NCBI RefSeq assembly: GCF_002008165.1
Contig: NZ_MRDM01000011.1
Span: forward strand, 310,001 to 374,000
Direction of reading: 5' to 3'
Source: Rhizobium laguerreae
GTDB lineage: Bacteria; Pseudomonadota; Alphaproteobacteria; Rhizobiales; Rhizobiaceae
Length of the DNA: 64,000 nucleotides
This document shows, one piece after another, positions 1 to 8,236 of this stretch; the first letter of the stretch is position 1, and each line of letters starts with the position of its first letter. Below the pieces are notes generated by a model, which saw nothing but the letters and a program-made list of their open reading frames with translations, did no database searches and was not told the DNA's origin. The position numbers and the translations under genes were made by a program.

Positions 1-41
1 CTCAGGAAGATATCGTCGAGTTTCAGAATGGGAGGGGCCAA
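1..41 (-). CDS. possible 5' end of a downstream gene, cut by window edge
   Basis: Four bases past the stop codon of the thiamine pyrophosphokinase gene a minus-strand frame opens with TTG at 41-39 and reads LAPPILKLDDIFL to the window edge. The ILKLDDIFL stretch is the kind of first beta-strand seen at the start of ABC ATPases, but 13 residues cannot identify a family. The close spacing would fit an operon with the kinase gene. Confidence 0.22.
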   Translation of the reverse strand, partial: MAPPILKLDDIFL

Positions 42-44
42 AAA

Positions 45-695
45 TCAGACTCCGGAAAGATCATAGGGCCGGGCGAGCACAATTGTCCGGCCGCTGCGGA
101 GCGAAAAGCGAACCTTGCCTTCCGCAACATTGGAAATGGTGCGCGACGAGCCGAAAGGCAGATGGAAATCTGCCAGCGGATAACGCGCATTCTCGATGGT
201 AAGCCCTCTCAGCTCGCTGAATCCGGGCACGGAAAACAGGCTGCCTTTGGGAAGGTCCAGTTCGATCGTACCGGCCACCAGCGGCACGGCCTCTTCCTTG
301 CCCGAGGTCAGCAGCAGGTCGAAACCCTCTTCCGCCAGGCTGACGGCCGACAGCAGATGCTGAAGCGCGTGGTCGGAACGTTCACCGCCGAGCGCACCGG
401 CGAGGATGAGCCGCCGCGCGCCCCGCGCGATTGCCTCCGCCACGGCGATTTCACCGTCCGTCGCCGCCTTCGCGGCCGGATAGGGCTGTTTCGGCACATC
501 GGGAAACGCACCCGCGAGATCATCAGGTGTCGAATCGAAATCACCGACCCAGAGCTCCGGCGTAATACCGAGTGCTGCCGCATGCCGCATGCCGCCATCG
601 GCCGCGATGAAGCGGCTGTCTTCGATGGCATCGCGCAGGCGCTCCGTCAGGCTGAGTTCGCCGCCAAGGAGAATGGTGAAGGTGGATTGGCTCAT
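45..695 (-). CDS. thiamine pyrophosphokinase (thiamine diphosphokinase)
   Basis: The 216-residue protein matches the bacterial thiamine pyrophosphokinase family, which transfers pyrophosphate from ATP to thiamine to make the cofactor thiamine diphosphate in the cytosol. Visible signatures are the N-terminal ADGGMRHAAALG nucleotide-site segment, the acidic GDFDST motif, DGEIAVAEA, and GALGGERSDHALQHL, all in family order. Length is typical. Two in-frame ATGs lie six bases apart (701 and 695). I chose 695 because an AAGGG sits eight bases upstream of it. The gene stands alone at the window edge. A TGA stop is followed after four bases by another possible start, so it may head an operon. The biochemical role follows from family membership and was not tested. 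Confidence 0.85.
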   Translation of the reverse strand: MSQSTFTILLGGELSLTERLRDAIEDSRFIAADGGMRHAAALGITPELWVGDFDSTPDDLAGAFPDVPKQPYPAAKAATDGEIAVAEAIARGARRLILAGALGGERSDHALQHLLSAVSLAEEGFDLLLTSGKEEAVPLVAGTIELDLPKGSLFSVPGFSELRGLTIENARYPLADFHLPFGSSRTISNVAEGKVRFSLRSGRTIVLARPYDLSGV

Positions 696-758
696 GGGCA
701 TTGCCCTTAGCGCAAACGAGGGGTCGAGGGGAAGGGCCGGCGAACGACGGCGTCTGCC

Positions 759-1286
759 TCAGCCCGGTGTATCCTTGTCGCGCGACAGGAAAACCGCCTC
801 GTAGCCGCCGATGAAGCGCTCGAAAAGCACCGCGAAGCGCTCGACATCTTCCTGCGGCCAGTCGGAAACGATCTCGGAAATGATCGCAAGCTTCTGAGCG
901 ACGATCTCGGCAAGCAGGTCCTGGCCGACCTCGGTCATGACGACGACGATCCGCCGCGCATCGGCCTGCGAGGCCTCGCGGCGCAGCACGTTGCGCCCGA
1001 CCATATCGGCCACCACCCGGCTTGCCCGTGACGGATCGATGCGCAGCATCTCTGCGATCATGCCGACCGTGACCTCGCCGGCAGGCTGTGCCCTGCGCAC
1101 GGCATCGAGCACATCGAGATGCGAAAGCTCAAGGCCCGGTGCAGCACTCTGGATCGCCAGCCGGCCGATCAGCCGCCGCCCGGTCATCAGCCGCATGCGC
1201 GCCATGCTCCGGCCGATACGCGGCACGTTTTCACGATCCGGCTCGGCCGGCTCCGCAGAAGGGGTCTTGGTCAGGACGTCGCTCAT
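759..1286 (-). CDS. MarR-family transcriptional regulator
   Basis: A 175-residue winged-helix regulator. The central part reads as a MarR DNA-binding domain: LDVLDAVRRAQPAGEVTVG, then MIAEMLRIDPSRASRVVADM as the recognition helix-turn-helix, then LRREASQADARRIVVVMTE as the wing. The longest frame begins with TTG at 1313. ATG 1286 (MSDVLTKTP) is preferred as the first ATG. The gene is divergent from an MFS exporter, and the short shared intergenic region holds a good inverted repeat, the classic arrangement of a MarR repressor controlling an efflux pump. The ligand is unknown. Regulation of the neighbour is inferred from layout. Confidence 0.85.
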   Translation of the reverse strand: MSDVLTKTPSAEPAEPDRENVPRIGRSMARMRLMTGRRLIGRLAIQSAAPGLELSHLDVLDAVRRAQPAGEVTVGMIAEMLRIDPSRASRVVADMVGRNVLRREASQADARRIVVVMTEVGQDLLAEIVAQKLAIISEIVSDWPQEDVERFAVLFERFIGGYEAVFLSRDKDTPG

Positions 1287-1345
1287 CACAGGACCATAAC
1301 AGAGCCGATTCAAAAATTGAATATGCCGATGTCATTAATGTGCCA

Positions 1346-1374
1346 TTGACAACTATATGCTGTTAGCACATAAA
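1346..1374 (+). promoter_or_regulatory. promoter of the MFS gene with overlapping MarR-type operator
   Basis: TTGACA at 1346-1351 and CATAAA at 1369-1374, 17 bases apart, form a sigma-70 type promoter reading toward the exporter. Inside it lies an inverted repeat, TATATGCT-GTT-AGCACATA (1354-1372), eight-base arms with one mismatch. It would place a MarR dimer over the spacer and -10 box. It is the only good dyad seen between the two divergent genes. Operator function is inference. Confidence 0.5.
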
Positions 1375-1393
1375 TACAATTCAACCCGGAACG

Positions 1394-2941
1394 ATGCCTC
1401 CCATGGACATGCAACTCGCGCCTGCGCCGCTCGTGACGGATCCTCGTCGCCGGCTTATCCTCTTCTTCTTCCTGATGACCGCCATGTTCATGGCGACGCT
1501 TGATAATCAGATCGTCTCCACGGCGCTGCCGACGATCGTCGGCGAATTCGGCCATCTCGAGCGTTTCGGCTGGATCGGCTCGGCCTATCTCCTGTCGCTG
1601 AGCGCCGTCATGCCGCTCTACGGCAAGCTCGGCGATCTGTTCGGTCGCAAATACGTGATGATGACGGCGATCATGATCTTCACCGTCGGATCGACAGTCT
1701 GCGGCCTTGCGGTCTCGATGAATACGCTGATCGCCGCACGCGTGCTGCAGGGTCTTGGCGGCGGCGGCATCATGGTATCGATCTTCGCCGTCAACGCCGA
1801 CCTGTTCGAGCCACGCGAGCGGGCGCGCTACCAGAGCTATTCCAGCCTCGTGCTGATGGCATCGGGCGCGATCGGCCCCGTGCTCGGCGGCACAATGAGC
1901 GATCTCTTCGGCTGGCGCTCGATCTTCCTCGTCAACGTGCCGATCGGCTTCATCGTGCTCGCCGGCCTTGCCTTCATGCTGCCGTACCGCAAACCGCATC
2001 GCCGCCCCAAGATTGATTATGCCGGAGCGCTTCTGCTTGCCATGACGACGACAAGCATCGTGCTTGCCACCGACAGCAGCGAACTGTTCGGTGCATTGAT
2101 TTCGCCTGAGAGTATCGGCATCGTCGCCTTCGGCGTCGTCTGCGCCGTCACCTGGGTGTTCGTCGAGCGCCGCGCGCCCGAACCGATCGTTCCCCTGCAG
2201 CTGTTTCGCAATTCGACCTTCAGCCTGCTCCTGGTGATCTCGATCATGGGCGGCGCCATCGCCATCGGCATGGTCAATTATCTCGCCCTCTTTCTGCAGA
2301 CCACGACCGGCCTTTCGCCGTCGGCCGCCGGTCTGCTCTTCATCCTTCTCACCGGCGGCCTCGTCTGCGGGTCGCTTTCCGCAGGCCGCATCATCTCGAA
2401 GACGGGGCGCTACAAGCCCTTCGCCATCGCAAGCCTCACCTGCAGCGCCATCGCTTTTGCCCTGATGTCGCAGATCCACGCCGGAACGCCGATCGCCTTC
2501 ATCGGCGCGGTCATGATGCTGCACGGCATCGGCATCGGCCTTGCCCAGCAGGTTCCCGTCATCGGCGTACAGAATGCAGCACTTGCCCGCGACGTCGGCG
2601 CCGCCACCGGCTCGGTGACGCTGTCGCGCATGGGCGGCGCCTCGATCGCCATTTCCATCTATGGCGCCATCATCGCCTCTGAGCTCGGCAAGGTCGGCAT
2701 CTCCATTCCCGGCGTCGCCGATATCGAGCAACTGACGCCGAAAATGATGGCCGCCCTTCCCGAAGCGAGTCGCCAGGCCGTCGCCGATACCTATGCCGCC
2801 GCTTTCTCGCCGCTATTCATGACTTCCTGCGCCATTGCGCTGATCGGCCTTGCCGCCGCCATCATGCTGAAACCCGTGCAGCTGCCTCGCGCCGGCGAGA
2901 CCACGAAGCCGCAACCGGCGACGGCGGAAGCTGCCGAATAG
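1394..2941 (+). CDS. MFS transporter, DHA2 (EmrB/QacA-like) drug efflux type
   Basis: A 515-residue inner-membrane protein with about 14 hydrophobic segments, as expected for the 14-TM DHA2 drug:proton antiporters. Family marks include FMATLDNQIVSTALPTIVGEFG in TM1, GKLGDLFGRKYVMM (motif A), RVLQGLGGGGIMVSIF (motif B region) and ASGAIGPVLGGTMSDLFGWRSIF (motif C). The start ATGCCTCCC at 1394 has in-frame ATGs at 1403 and 1409 as alternatives. The gene is divergent from the MarR regulator, which probably represses it. The substrate cannot be read from sequence. No membrane-fusion partner (EmrA type) is adjacent, so it may work alone or with a partner elsewhere. Confidence 0.88.
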   Translation: MPPMDMQLAPAPLVTDPRRRLILFFFLMTAMFMATLDNQIVSTALPTIVGEFGHLERFGWIGSAYLLSLSAVMPLYGKLGDLFGRKYVMMTAIMIFTVGSTVCGLAVSMNTLIAARVLQGLGGGGIMVSIFAVNADLFEPRERARYQSYSSLVLMASGAIGPVLGGTMSDLFGWRSIFLVNVPIGFIVLAGLAFMLPYRKPHRRPKIDYAGALLLAMTTTSIVLATDSSELFGALISPESIGIVAFGVVCAVTWVFVERRAPEPIVPLQLFRNSTFSLLLVISIMGGAIAIGMVNYLALFLQTTTGLSPSAAGLLFILLTGGLVCGSLSAGRIISKTGRYKPFAIASLTCSAIAFALMSQIHAGTPIAFIGAVMMLHGIGIGLAQQVPVIGVQNAALARDVGAATGSVTLSRMGGASIAISIYGAIIASELGKVGISIPGVADIEQLTPKMMAALPEASRQAVADTYAAAFSPLFMTSCAIALIGLAAAIMLKPVQLPRAGETTKPQPATAEAAE

Positions 2942-3330
2942 TCGAAGCGTTACGGCGAGAGGATGCTTCATCGGGAGGCGTTCCTCTCGATGCCTATATC
3001 AGGGGTTGCAACTTTCTCGCAGGACTGTCGCTATCGAGCCGGTTGCTTCAATCGGGCCGTTCTTTTTCCGCGCCGTCGACGAATCTCGGCCTTGTGACGG
3101 AACTTTCGCCATAATTTCATCCGAGCGAAAGGAAGCCTTAATGCCTGAGGCTTGCTAAAATGCAACGGCGCCACATTTAAACGAAGTCTCGCTATGCAAC
3201 CGATGCGTAAATCAGCTACAGCAACGACTTGTATCGGCCGATTGTGCAGCGCGAGATCAGGGGTGCGCACCTGTTGAGTTCCCCTTGCCACGGTCGGTCC
3301 GAATCTGCGGCAAACCGGCAAGACAGCGAC
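2942..3330. other. intergenic region without a recognisable gene
   Basis: No frame here has a convincing start, length and composition. The only structure noted is a weak dyad just after the exporter stop, GAGAGGA ... TCCTCTC (about 2958-2989) without a T-run, possibly a weak terminator. The rest presumably carries the promoter of the M48 protease gene. No clear -35/-10 pair could be chosen. Confidence 0.4.
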
Positions 3331-4875
3331 ATGATGCGGAGAATCAGACTGGACAGCTTGACGACGTGGAAATCGCCCGCGCTTTCCAGTGATGCCATCT
3401 CCGCGCCGCGGCGCTTCGCGCGTCGCATGATGCTGCTTTCGGCCCTCGCAATGGCGCTGAATGGCTGTCAATCGCTGATCGACCAATCCTATCAGCCCAG
3501 TGTTTCGCCTTCGTCCAATCCACAGATCGTCGACGAGGTGCAGAAGAACGATCCGCGCGCAGCGATGGGCGCCCGTGAGCATCCGCGCATCGTGGCAAGC
3601 TATGGCGGCGAATACAAAGACGCCAGAACCGAGCGCCTCGTCGCCCGCATCGCCGGCGCGCTGACGGCGGTGTCGGAAAATCCGAGCCAGTCCTACCGCA
3701 TCACCATCCTGAATTCGCCGGCGATCAACGCCTTCGCGCTGCCGGGCGGTTATCTCTACGTCACCCGCGGCCTGCTCGCCCTTGCCAACGACGCCTCGGA
3801 AGTCGCTGCCGTGCTGTCGCACGAAATGGGCCATGTGACGGCAAACCACGGCATCGAGCGGCAGAAGCGCGAAGAGGCCGAGGTTATCGCCAGCCGCGTC
3901 GTCGCCGAGGTCCTGTCCAGCGACATCGCGGGCAAGCAGGCGCTTGCCCGCGGCAAGCTGCGGCTCGCCGCCTTCTCCCGCCAGCAGGAGCTGCAGGCCG
4001 ATGTCATCGGCGTGCGCATGCTCGGCGAAGCCGGTTACGACCCCTATGCCGCCGCCCGGTTCCTCGATTCGATGGCCGCTTACAGCCGCTTCATGTCGGT
4101 TGATCCCGAAGCCGACCAGAGTCTAGACTTCCTGTCGAGCCATCCGAATTCGGCCCAGCGTATCGAACTTGCCCGCACCCACGCCCGCGCCTTCGGCCAG
4201 GAAGGCTCGGTCGGCGACAAGGGTCGCAACTATTACCTCGACGGCATAGACGGACTGCTCTACGGCGACAGCCCGGAAGAAGGCTATGTGCGCGGCCAGA
4301 CCTTCCTGCATGGCGGCCTCGGTATCCGCTTCGACGTGCCGCCGGATTTCCACATCGACAACAAGGTCGAAGCGGTGATGGCCACCGGCCCGAACGACAT
4401 CGCAGTCCGCTTCGACGGCGTCGCCGACAACGAGAAACAGAGCCTCACCAACTATATTTCCAGCGGCTGGGTGACCGGGCTCGACCCGTCGACCATCCAG
4501 CCCATCACCATCAACGGCATGGAAGCAGCCACCGCGCGCGCCAGCGCCGACCGCTGGGATTTCGATGTGACCGTGATCCGCAACAATTCGCAGATCTTCC
4601 GTTTCCTGACCGCCGTGCCGAAAGGCAGCGGCGCCCTTGAGCCAACGGCGAATGTGCTGCGGGCGAGCTTCCGCCGCATGACGCCGGCAGAGACCGCCTC
4701 GCTAAAGCCGCTGCGCATCCGCGTCGTCACCGTCCGGCCGGGTGAGAACATCTCGACGCTCGCCGCCCGCATGATGGGCACAGACCGCAAGCTCGATCTC
4801 TTCAAGCTCATCAACGCCCTGCCCACGGGTGCAGCCGTTGCAACAGGCGATCGCGTCAAGATCATCGCCGAATAA
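3331..4875 (+). CDS. M48-family metalloprotease lipoprotein with LysM-like C-terminus
   Basis: A 514-residue secreted zinc protease. From ATG 3331 (MMRRIRLDS) there is a charged N-region, a hydrophobic core and a lipobox ending LNGC at Cys46, so it should be a lipoprotein. The zinc site HEMGH is at about 164-168, and the downstream glutamate lies in QELQADVIG (about Glu220). The order and spacing match BepA/YfgC-like M48 peptidases, which act in envelope protein quality control. The last ~55 residues (VRPGENISTLAARMMG ... ATGDRVKII) look like a divergent LysM or LysM-like fold that could hold it at the cell wall. The upstream frame extends to 3229, but that part lacks a signal and a ribosome site. 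It stands alone, convergent with rpoH2. Confidence 0.85.
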   Translation: MMRRIRLDSLTTWKSPALSSDAISAPRRFARRMMLLSALAMALNGCQSLIDQSYQPSVSPSSNPQIVDEVQKNDPRAAMGAREHPRIVASYGGEYKDARTERLVARIAGALTAVSENPSQSYRITILNSPAINAFALPGGYLYVTRGLLALANDASEVAAVLSHEMGHVTANHGIERQKREEAEVIASRVVAEVLSSDIAGKQALARGKLRLAAFSRQQELQADVIGVRMLGEAGYDPYAAARFLDSMAAYSRFMSVDPEADQSLDFLSSHPNSAQRIELARTHARAFGQEGSVGDKGRNYYLDGIDGLLYGDSPEEGYVRGQTFLHGGLGIRFDVPPDFHIDNKVEAVMATGPNDIAVRFDGVADNEKQSLTNYISSGWVTGLDPSTIQPITINGMEAATARASADRWDFDVTVIRNNSQIFRFLTAVPKGSGALEPTANVLRASFRRMTPAETASLKPLRIRVVTVRPGENISTLAARMMGTDRKLDLFKLINALPTGAAVATGDRVKIIAE

Positions 4876-4899
4876 AAAAGGCCCGGTTTGCGCCGGGCC
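4873..4899 (-). terminator. intrinsic terminator, minus-strand orientation
   Basis: GGCCCGG-TTTGCG-CCGGGCC (4880-4899) is preceded on the plus strand by a run of A, which is a T-run after the hairpin on the minus strand. It lies just past the M48 stop and about 190 bases beyond the rpoH2 stop, so it should end rpoH2 transcripts and may work weakly in the other direction. Confidence 0.65.
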
Positions 4900-4983
4900 A
4901 GTCTGTGCTGCTGGAGGGGATAAAACATCTCGCGCAAAACTGTGCGGCGGTTTTGCGACAATAACCGAAAGCGCGACGCGCTT

Positions 4984-5087
4984 TAGAGCAATTCCAGCAA
5001 AAGTGCATAGCGGTTTTGCGTCCGGAATTGTGTGAAAACAAAGAGATAGGGTATTTCCGGGATTCGAAGAAAAACGGAAATGCTCTA
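4984..5087. repeat. rhizobial intergenic palindromic repeat, family A copy 1
   Basis: A 104-bp element begins TAGAGCAATTCCAGCAAAAG and ends GGAAATGCTCTA. It contains two stem-loops: one built on AATTCC...GGAATT, and the outer ends TAGAGCA/TGCTCTA paired. The same element recurs at 31252-31353. From memory it resembles the two-palindrome RIME-type elements scattered through Rhizobium intergenic DNA; this name is not verified. It starts three bases past the rpoH2 stop codon. Confidence 0.75.
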
Positions 5088-5090
5088 GCT

Positions 5091-5954
<864 letters not shown>

Positions 5955-6060
5955 TTCAATCTCCCGAAACAGGCCTCTCGCCCTGAAATGAACAATAAAA
6001 CTCACCTTCCGGAACGTCGCAGTCCGGATCGAATAGGGTTCTGAATGCATAAAAGCCTCG

Positions 6061-6079
6061 CCCCTGGACTTTTCAGGGG
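6061..6079. other. hairpin in the rpoH2 leader
   Basis: CCCCTG-GACTTTT-CAGGGG lies about 110 bases upstream of the rpoH2 start and inside the long leader predicted from the EcfG-type promoter. On the transcript it would form a short G:C stem. A role in rpoH2 translation or transcript stability is possible but not shown. No recognised riboswitch or ROSE-type thermometer pattern was identified. Confidence 0.35.
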
Positions 6080-6252
6080 GAGGCCCTATTTCTCATCATG
6101 TGCCGGTAAGACGGCTGGGCAGGATCTGTTTCTTCACCTTGCCGGATGGGCAATATAGAAAAGGCATGATCCGCTCCTCATCGAACATTGACGGAATAGC
6201 AGTTTGCCCGTGAGGCCATTGCCCGACGAGCAGTCCGCAATTACGTGTGATA

Positions 6253-6277
6253 AACGCGGCAATCGGGAAAAAGTTCC
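6253..6277 (-). promoter_or_regulatory. EcfG/RpoE2-type general stress promoter for rpoH2
   Basis: On the minus strand GGAAC (6277-6273) is followed after 16 bases by CGTT (6256-6253), an exact match to the alphaproteobacterial general-stress promoter, GGAAC-N16/17-CGTT. It sits immediately after the carD terminator and points at rpoH2. In S. meliloti rpoH2 is a known RpoE2 target, so the assignment agrees with established knowledge. Confidence 0.75.
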
Positions 6278-6280
6278 AAT

Positions 6281-6312
6281 AAAAAAACCCGGCTCGAAGG
6301 CCGGGTTTTTTG
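6281..6312 (-). terminator. bidirectional intrinsic terminator after carD
   Basis: AACCCGGC-TCGAAG-GCCGGGTT with a seven-A run on one side and six T on the other works in both directions. It ends carD transcripts and separates them from the rpoH2 promoter. Confidence 0.85.
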
Positions 6313-6331
6313 ACAGAAAAACAGGGTCGCT

Positions 6332-6904
6332 TTATGCGGCTTCGTCCTGTGAATCGTCTTCTTCGATCGCCTTGCCGCGCTTCGGACCCTTGTTGAGATT
6401 GGTCTCGACGAGGCGGACGGCTTCGGTTTCCGACATCTTGTTGACGGCGGCGATTTCGCGCGCCATGCGGTCGAGCGCAGCCTCATAAAGCTGACGCTCG
6501 GAATAGGACTGTTCAGGCTGGTTCTCGGCACGATAGAGATCGCGCACGACTTCAGCGATGGAAATCAAGTCGCCGGAATTGATCTTGGCATCATATTCCT
6601 GGGCGCGGCGGGACCACATGGTGCGCTTGACGCGCGCCTTGCCCTGCACAACCTTCAAAGCACGCTCGACGAAATCCGTTTCCGAAAGCTTGCGCATACC
6701 AATGCTCATGGCCTTCGCGACCGGAACCTTCAGACGCATTTTGTCCTTCTCGAAATCGATAACGAAAAGTTCGAGCTTCATGCCGGCAACTTCTTGCTCT
6801 TCGATAGCGGTGATGGTACCGACGCCATGAGCGGGGTAGACAATTGATTCACCGGTCTTGAAGCCGTGACGTGCTGTAGAAGGCTTTTTCTGCTGAGTCG
6901 TCAT
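6332..6904 (-). CDS. carD: CarD family transcriptional regulator
   Basis: A 190-residue protein with the CarD/TRCF RNA-polymerase-interacting domain at the N-terminus (GESIVYPAHGVGTITAIEEQEVAGMKLELFVIDF) and a helical C-terminal part (RAQEYDAKINSGDLISIAEVVRDLYRAE, QLYEAALDRMAREIAAVN) that in homologues contacts the upstream edge of promoter DNA. CarD proteins bind the RNA polymerase beta subunit and stabilise open complexes, notably at rRNA promoters and under stress. The longest frame starts with TTG at 6913. ATG 6904 (MTTQQKKP) is the likely start, with AGGGAG upstream. The acidic tail EEDDSQDEAA is usual for this group. Confidence 0.88.
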   Translation of the reverse strand: MTTQQKKPSTARHGFKTGESIVYPAHGVGTITAIEEQEVAGMKLELFVIDFEKDKMRLKVPVAKAMSIGMRKLSETDFVERALKVVQGKARVKRTMWSRRAQEYDAKINSGDLISIAEVVRDLYRAENQPEQSYSERQLYEAALDRMAREIAAVNKMSETEAVRLVETNLNKGPKRGKAIEEDDSQDEAA

Positions 6905-7296
6905 TCTATTCAAAAACTCCCTGTTACGCTTCCGGCGGCGGCCGGAGCCGGGTCAGTCAGGCCCGGGTGAGACGGTAGTATCCGTCGGGTGACTTCACTC
7001 TGGTCCCATCGGGCAAAAGCAAAGACTTCTTGCGCACGATCTTGGGACCCGGCGCTCAAAGCGTTGATATGTCACGGAAACCGTGTACGGATTTGTTTTG
7101 CTTTCGTGATGGTTTTGGGCATGCGTTATGCCACAAATGGAACAGTAGACGAAACCTATCATAAAAATATGAGGAAATCAATAATTTGCTTCGCTTGAGT
7201 CATGCGGGCAACACATGTCACCCATATGCCTCACGCAGCTTTTAAAACGTTTCGCGCCGCGGTCGCCCGAATTCGGGACCGGATGTGGGCGCTGTC
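6905..7296. other. intergenic region between carD and fdxA
   Basis: No gene was found in these 392 bases. An AT-rich stretch at about 7100-7200 is the likely carD promoter zone. Near the fdxA stop GGTC-GCCCGAATTCGGG-ACC (7261-7280), with a 12-base perfect palindrome CCCGAATTCGGG at its centre, may end fdxA transcripts, followed on the minus strand by a TTTT some 25 bases later. Confidence 0.35.
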
Positions 7297-7635
7297 TCAA
7301 TCGCCGGAACCGGGCTTCTCCGAAAAATACTTTTCGAATTTTCCGGTCTCGCCATCCATGTCCTTGGCCTCGGGCAACGGGTCCTTCTTGACCGTGATAT
7401 TCGGCCAGATCGTGGCATATTCGGTATTGATTTTCAGCCATTTGTCGAGGCCCGGCTCGGTATCGGGCTTGATCGCCTCGGCGGGACATTCAGGCTCGCA
7501 GACGCCGCAATCGATGCATTCGTCGGGATGGATGACGAGGAAATTCTCGCCCTCGTAGAAGCAGTCGACAGGGCAGACTTCCACGCAATCGGTATATTTG
7601 CACTTGATGCAATTGTCGGTCACGACATAGGTCAT
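7297..7635 (-). CDS. fdxA: 7Fe ferredoxin FdxA
   Basis: A 112-residue ferredoxin starting [17 protein letters not shown]. Two cluster-binding stretches are clear: [18 protein letters not shown], of the 3Fe-4S/4Fe-4S type, and [16 protein letters not shown], of the 4Fe-4S type. Both length and the aspartate-rich tail are typical of FdxA, a soluble electron carrier of alphaproteobacteria. ATG 7635 was chosen because homologues begin MTYVVT; the frame runs to 7674 with unrelated residues. It lies downstream of the helicase and Hsp15-like genes on the same strand, with a ~195-base gap that could hold its own promoter. Confidence 0.92.
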   Translation of the reverse strand: MTYVVTDNCIKCKYTDCVEVCPVDCFYEGENFLVIHPDECIDCGVCEPECPAEAIKPDTEPGLDKWLKINTEYATIWPNITVKKDPLPEAKDMDGETGKFEKYFSEKPGSGD

Positions 7636-7829
7636 GAAGAACTCCAGGATTTCCATGCGGATGGGGCCGGGCAACCTGGAACGTCGCGCCTATCCCCGTG
7701 CCGGAGGAAAAGCGTGAGCAGGCTTGGGAGGCAAGCACGCTTCCGGCAGGTTGTCAGTGACCTATCGGCTTTATCGCCGGATTTCAAGGATAAACGATCT
7801 GCAAAAGCCGCCGCCGCAGACAGAGTTTT

Positions 7830-8234
7830 CTAATCCTCGTCCGACATCAGCCTGTCGATTGCACGTCTTTCCTTTTTGGTCGGACGGCCGGTGCCGGTCG
7901 CCCGGATCGCCTGCTCGTAGGGCGTGAGACGTTTTGCCTCATCGGGCGGCGGGGACTGGTCGTCGTAGAGCAGCCGCGCCTCCTCGTAAGGCCCCCGCCG
8001 TTCGCCGGCAAGGCGCATGACGAGAACGACATCGCGCCGCTCCATCGTCAGCTCGATACGGTCGCCCGGCTTGACCATCTGGCTCGGATGGCTGCAACGC
8101 TCGCCATTGATGCGCACATGGCCCGATTGGATATGGCTCTGCGCCAGCGAGCGCGACTTCACCATGCGCGCGAAGAACAGCCACTTGTCGATGCGCTGGC
8201 GCGAACCGCTTGTCGGCTGTGTCTCCCCACTCAT
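7830..8234 (-). CDS. S4-domain RNA-binding protein, Hsp15 (HslR)-like
   Basis: A 134-residue protein with an S4 RNA-binding domain right after the N-terminus (RIDKWLFFARMVKSRSLAQSHIQSGHVRINGERCSHPSQMVKPGDRIEL) and a basic C-terminal tail (GRPTKKERRAIDRLM). The Hsp15/HslR family in E. coli binds stalled 50S ribosomal subunits carrying nascent chains. Whether this protein does the same is inferred. The start is two bases past the helicase stop codon, so translational coupling with the helicase is likely and points to a shared RNA-related role. Confidence 0.8.
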   Translation of the reverse strand: MSGETQPTSGSRQRIDKWLFFARMVKSRSLAQSHIQSGHVRINGERCSHPSQMVKPGDRIELTMERRDVVLVMRLAGERRGPYEEARLLYDDQSPPPDEAKRLTPYEQAIRATGTGRPTKKERRAIDRLMSDED

Positions 8235-8236
8235 GA

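Noticed and set aside
1310..2731. 473-codon minus-strand open frame opposite the MFS exporter
   Set aside because: It lies antisense to a clear transporter, has the His/Asp/Arg/Glu-rich composition of a GC-rich shadow frame, and resembles no family.
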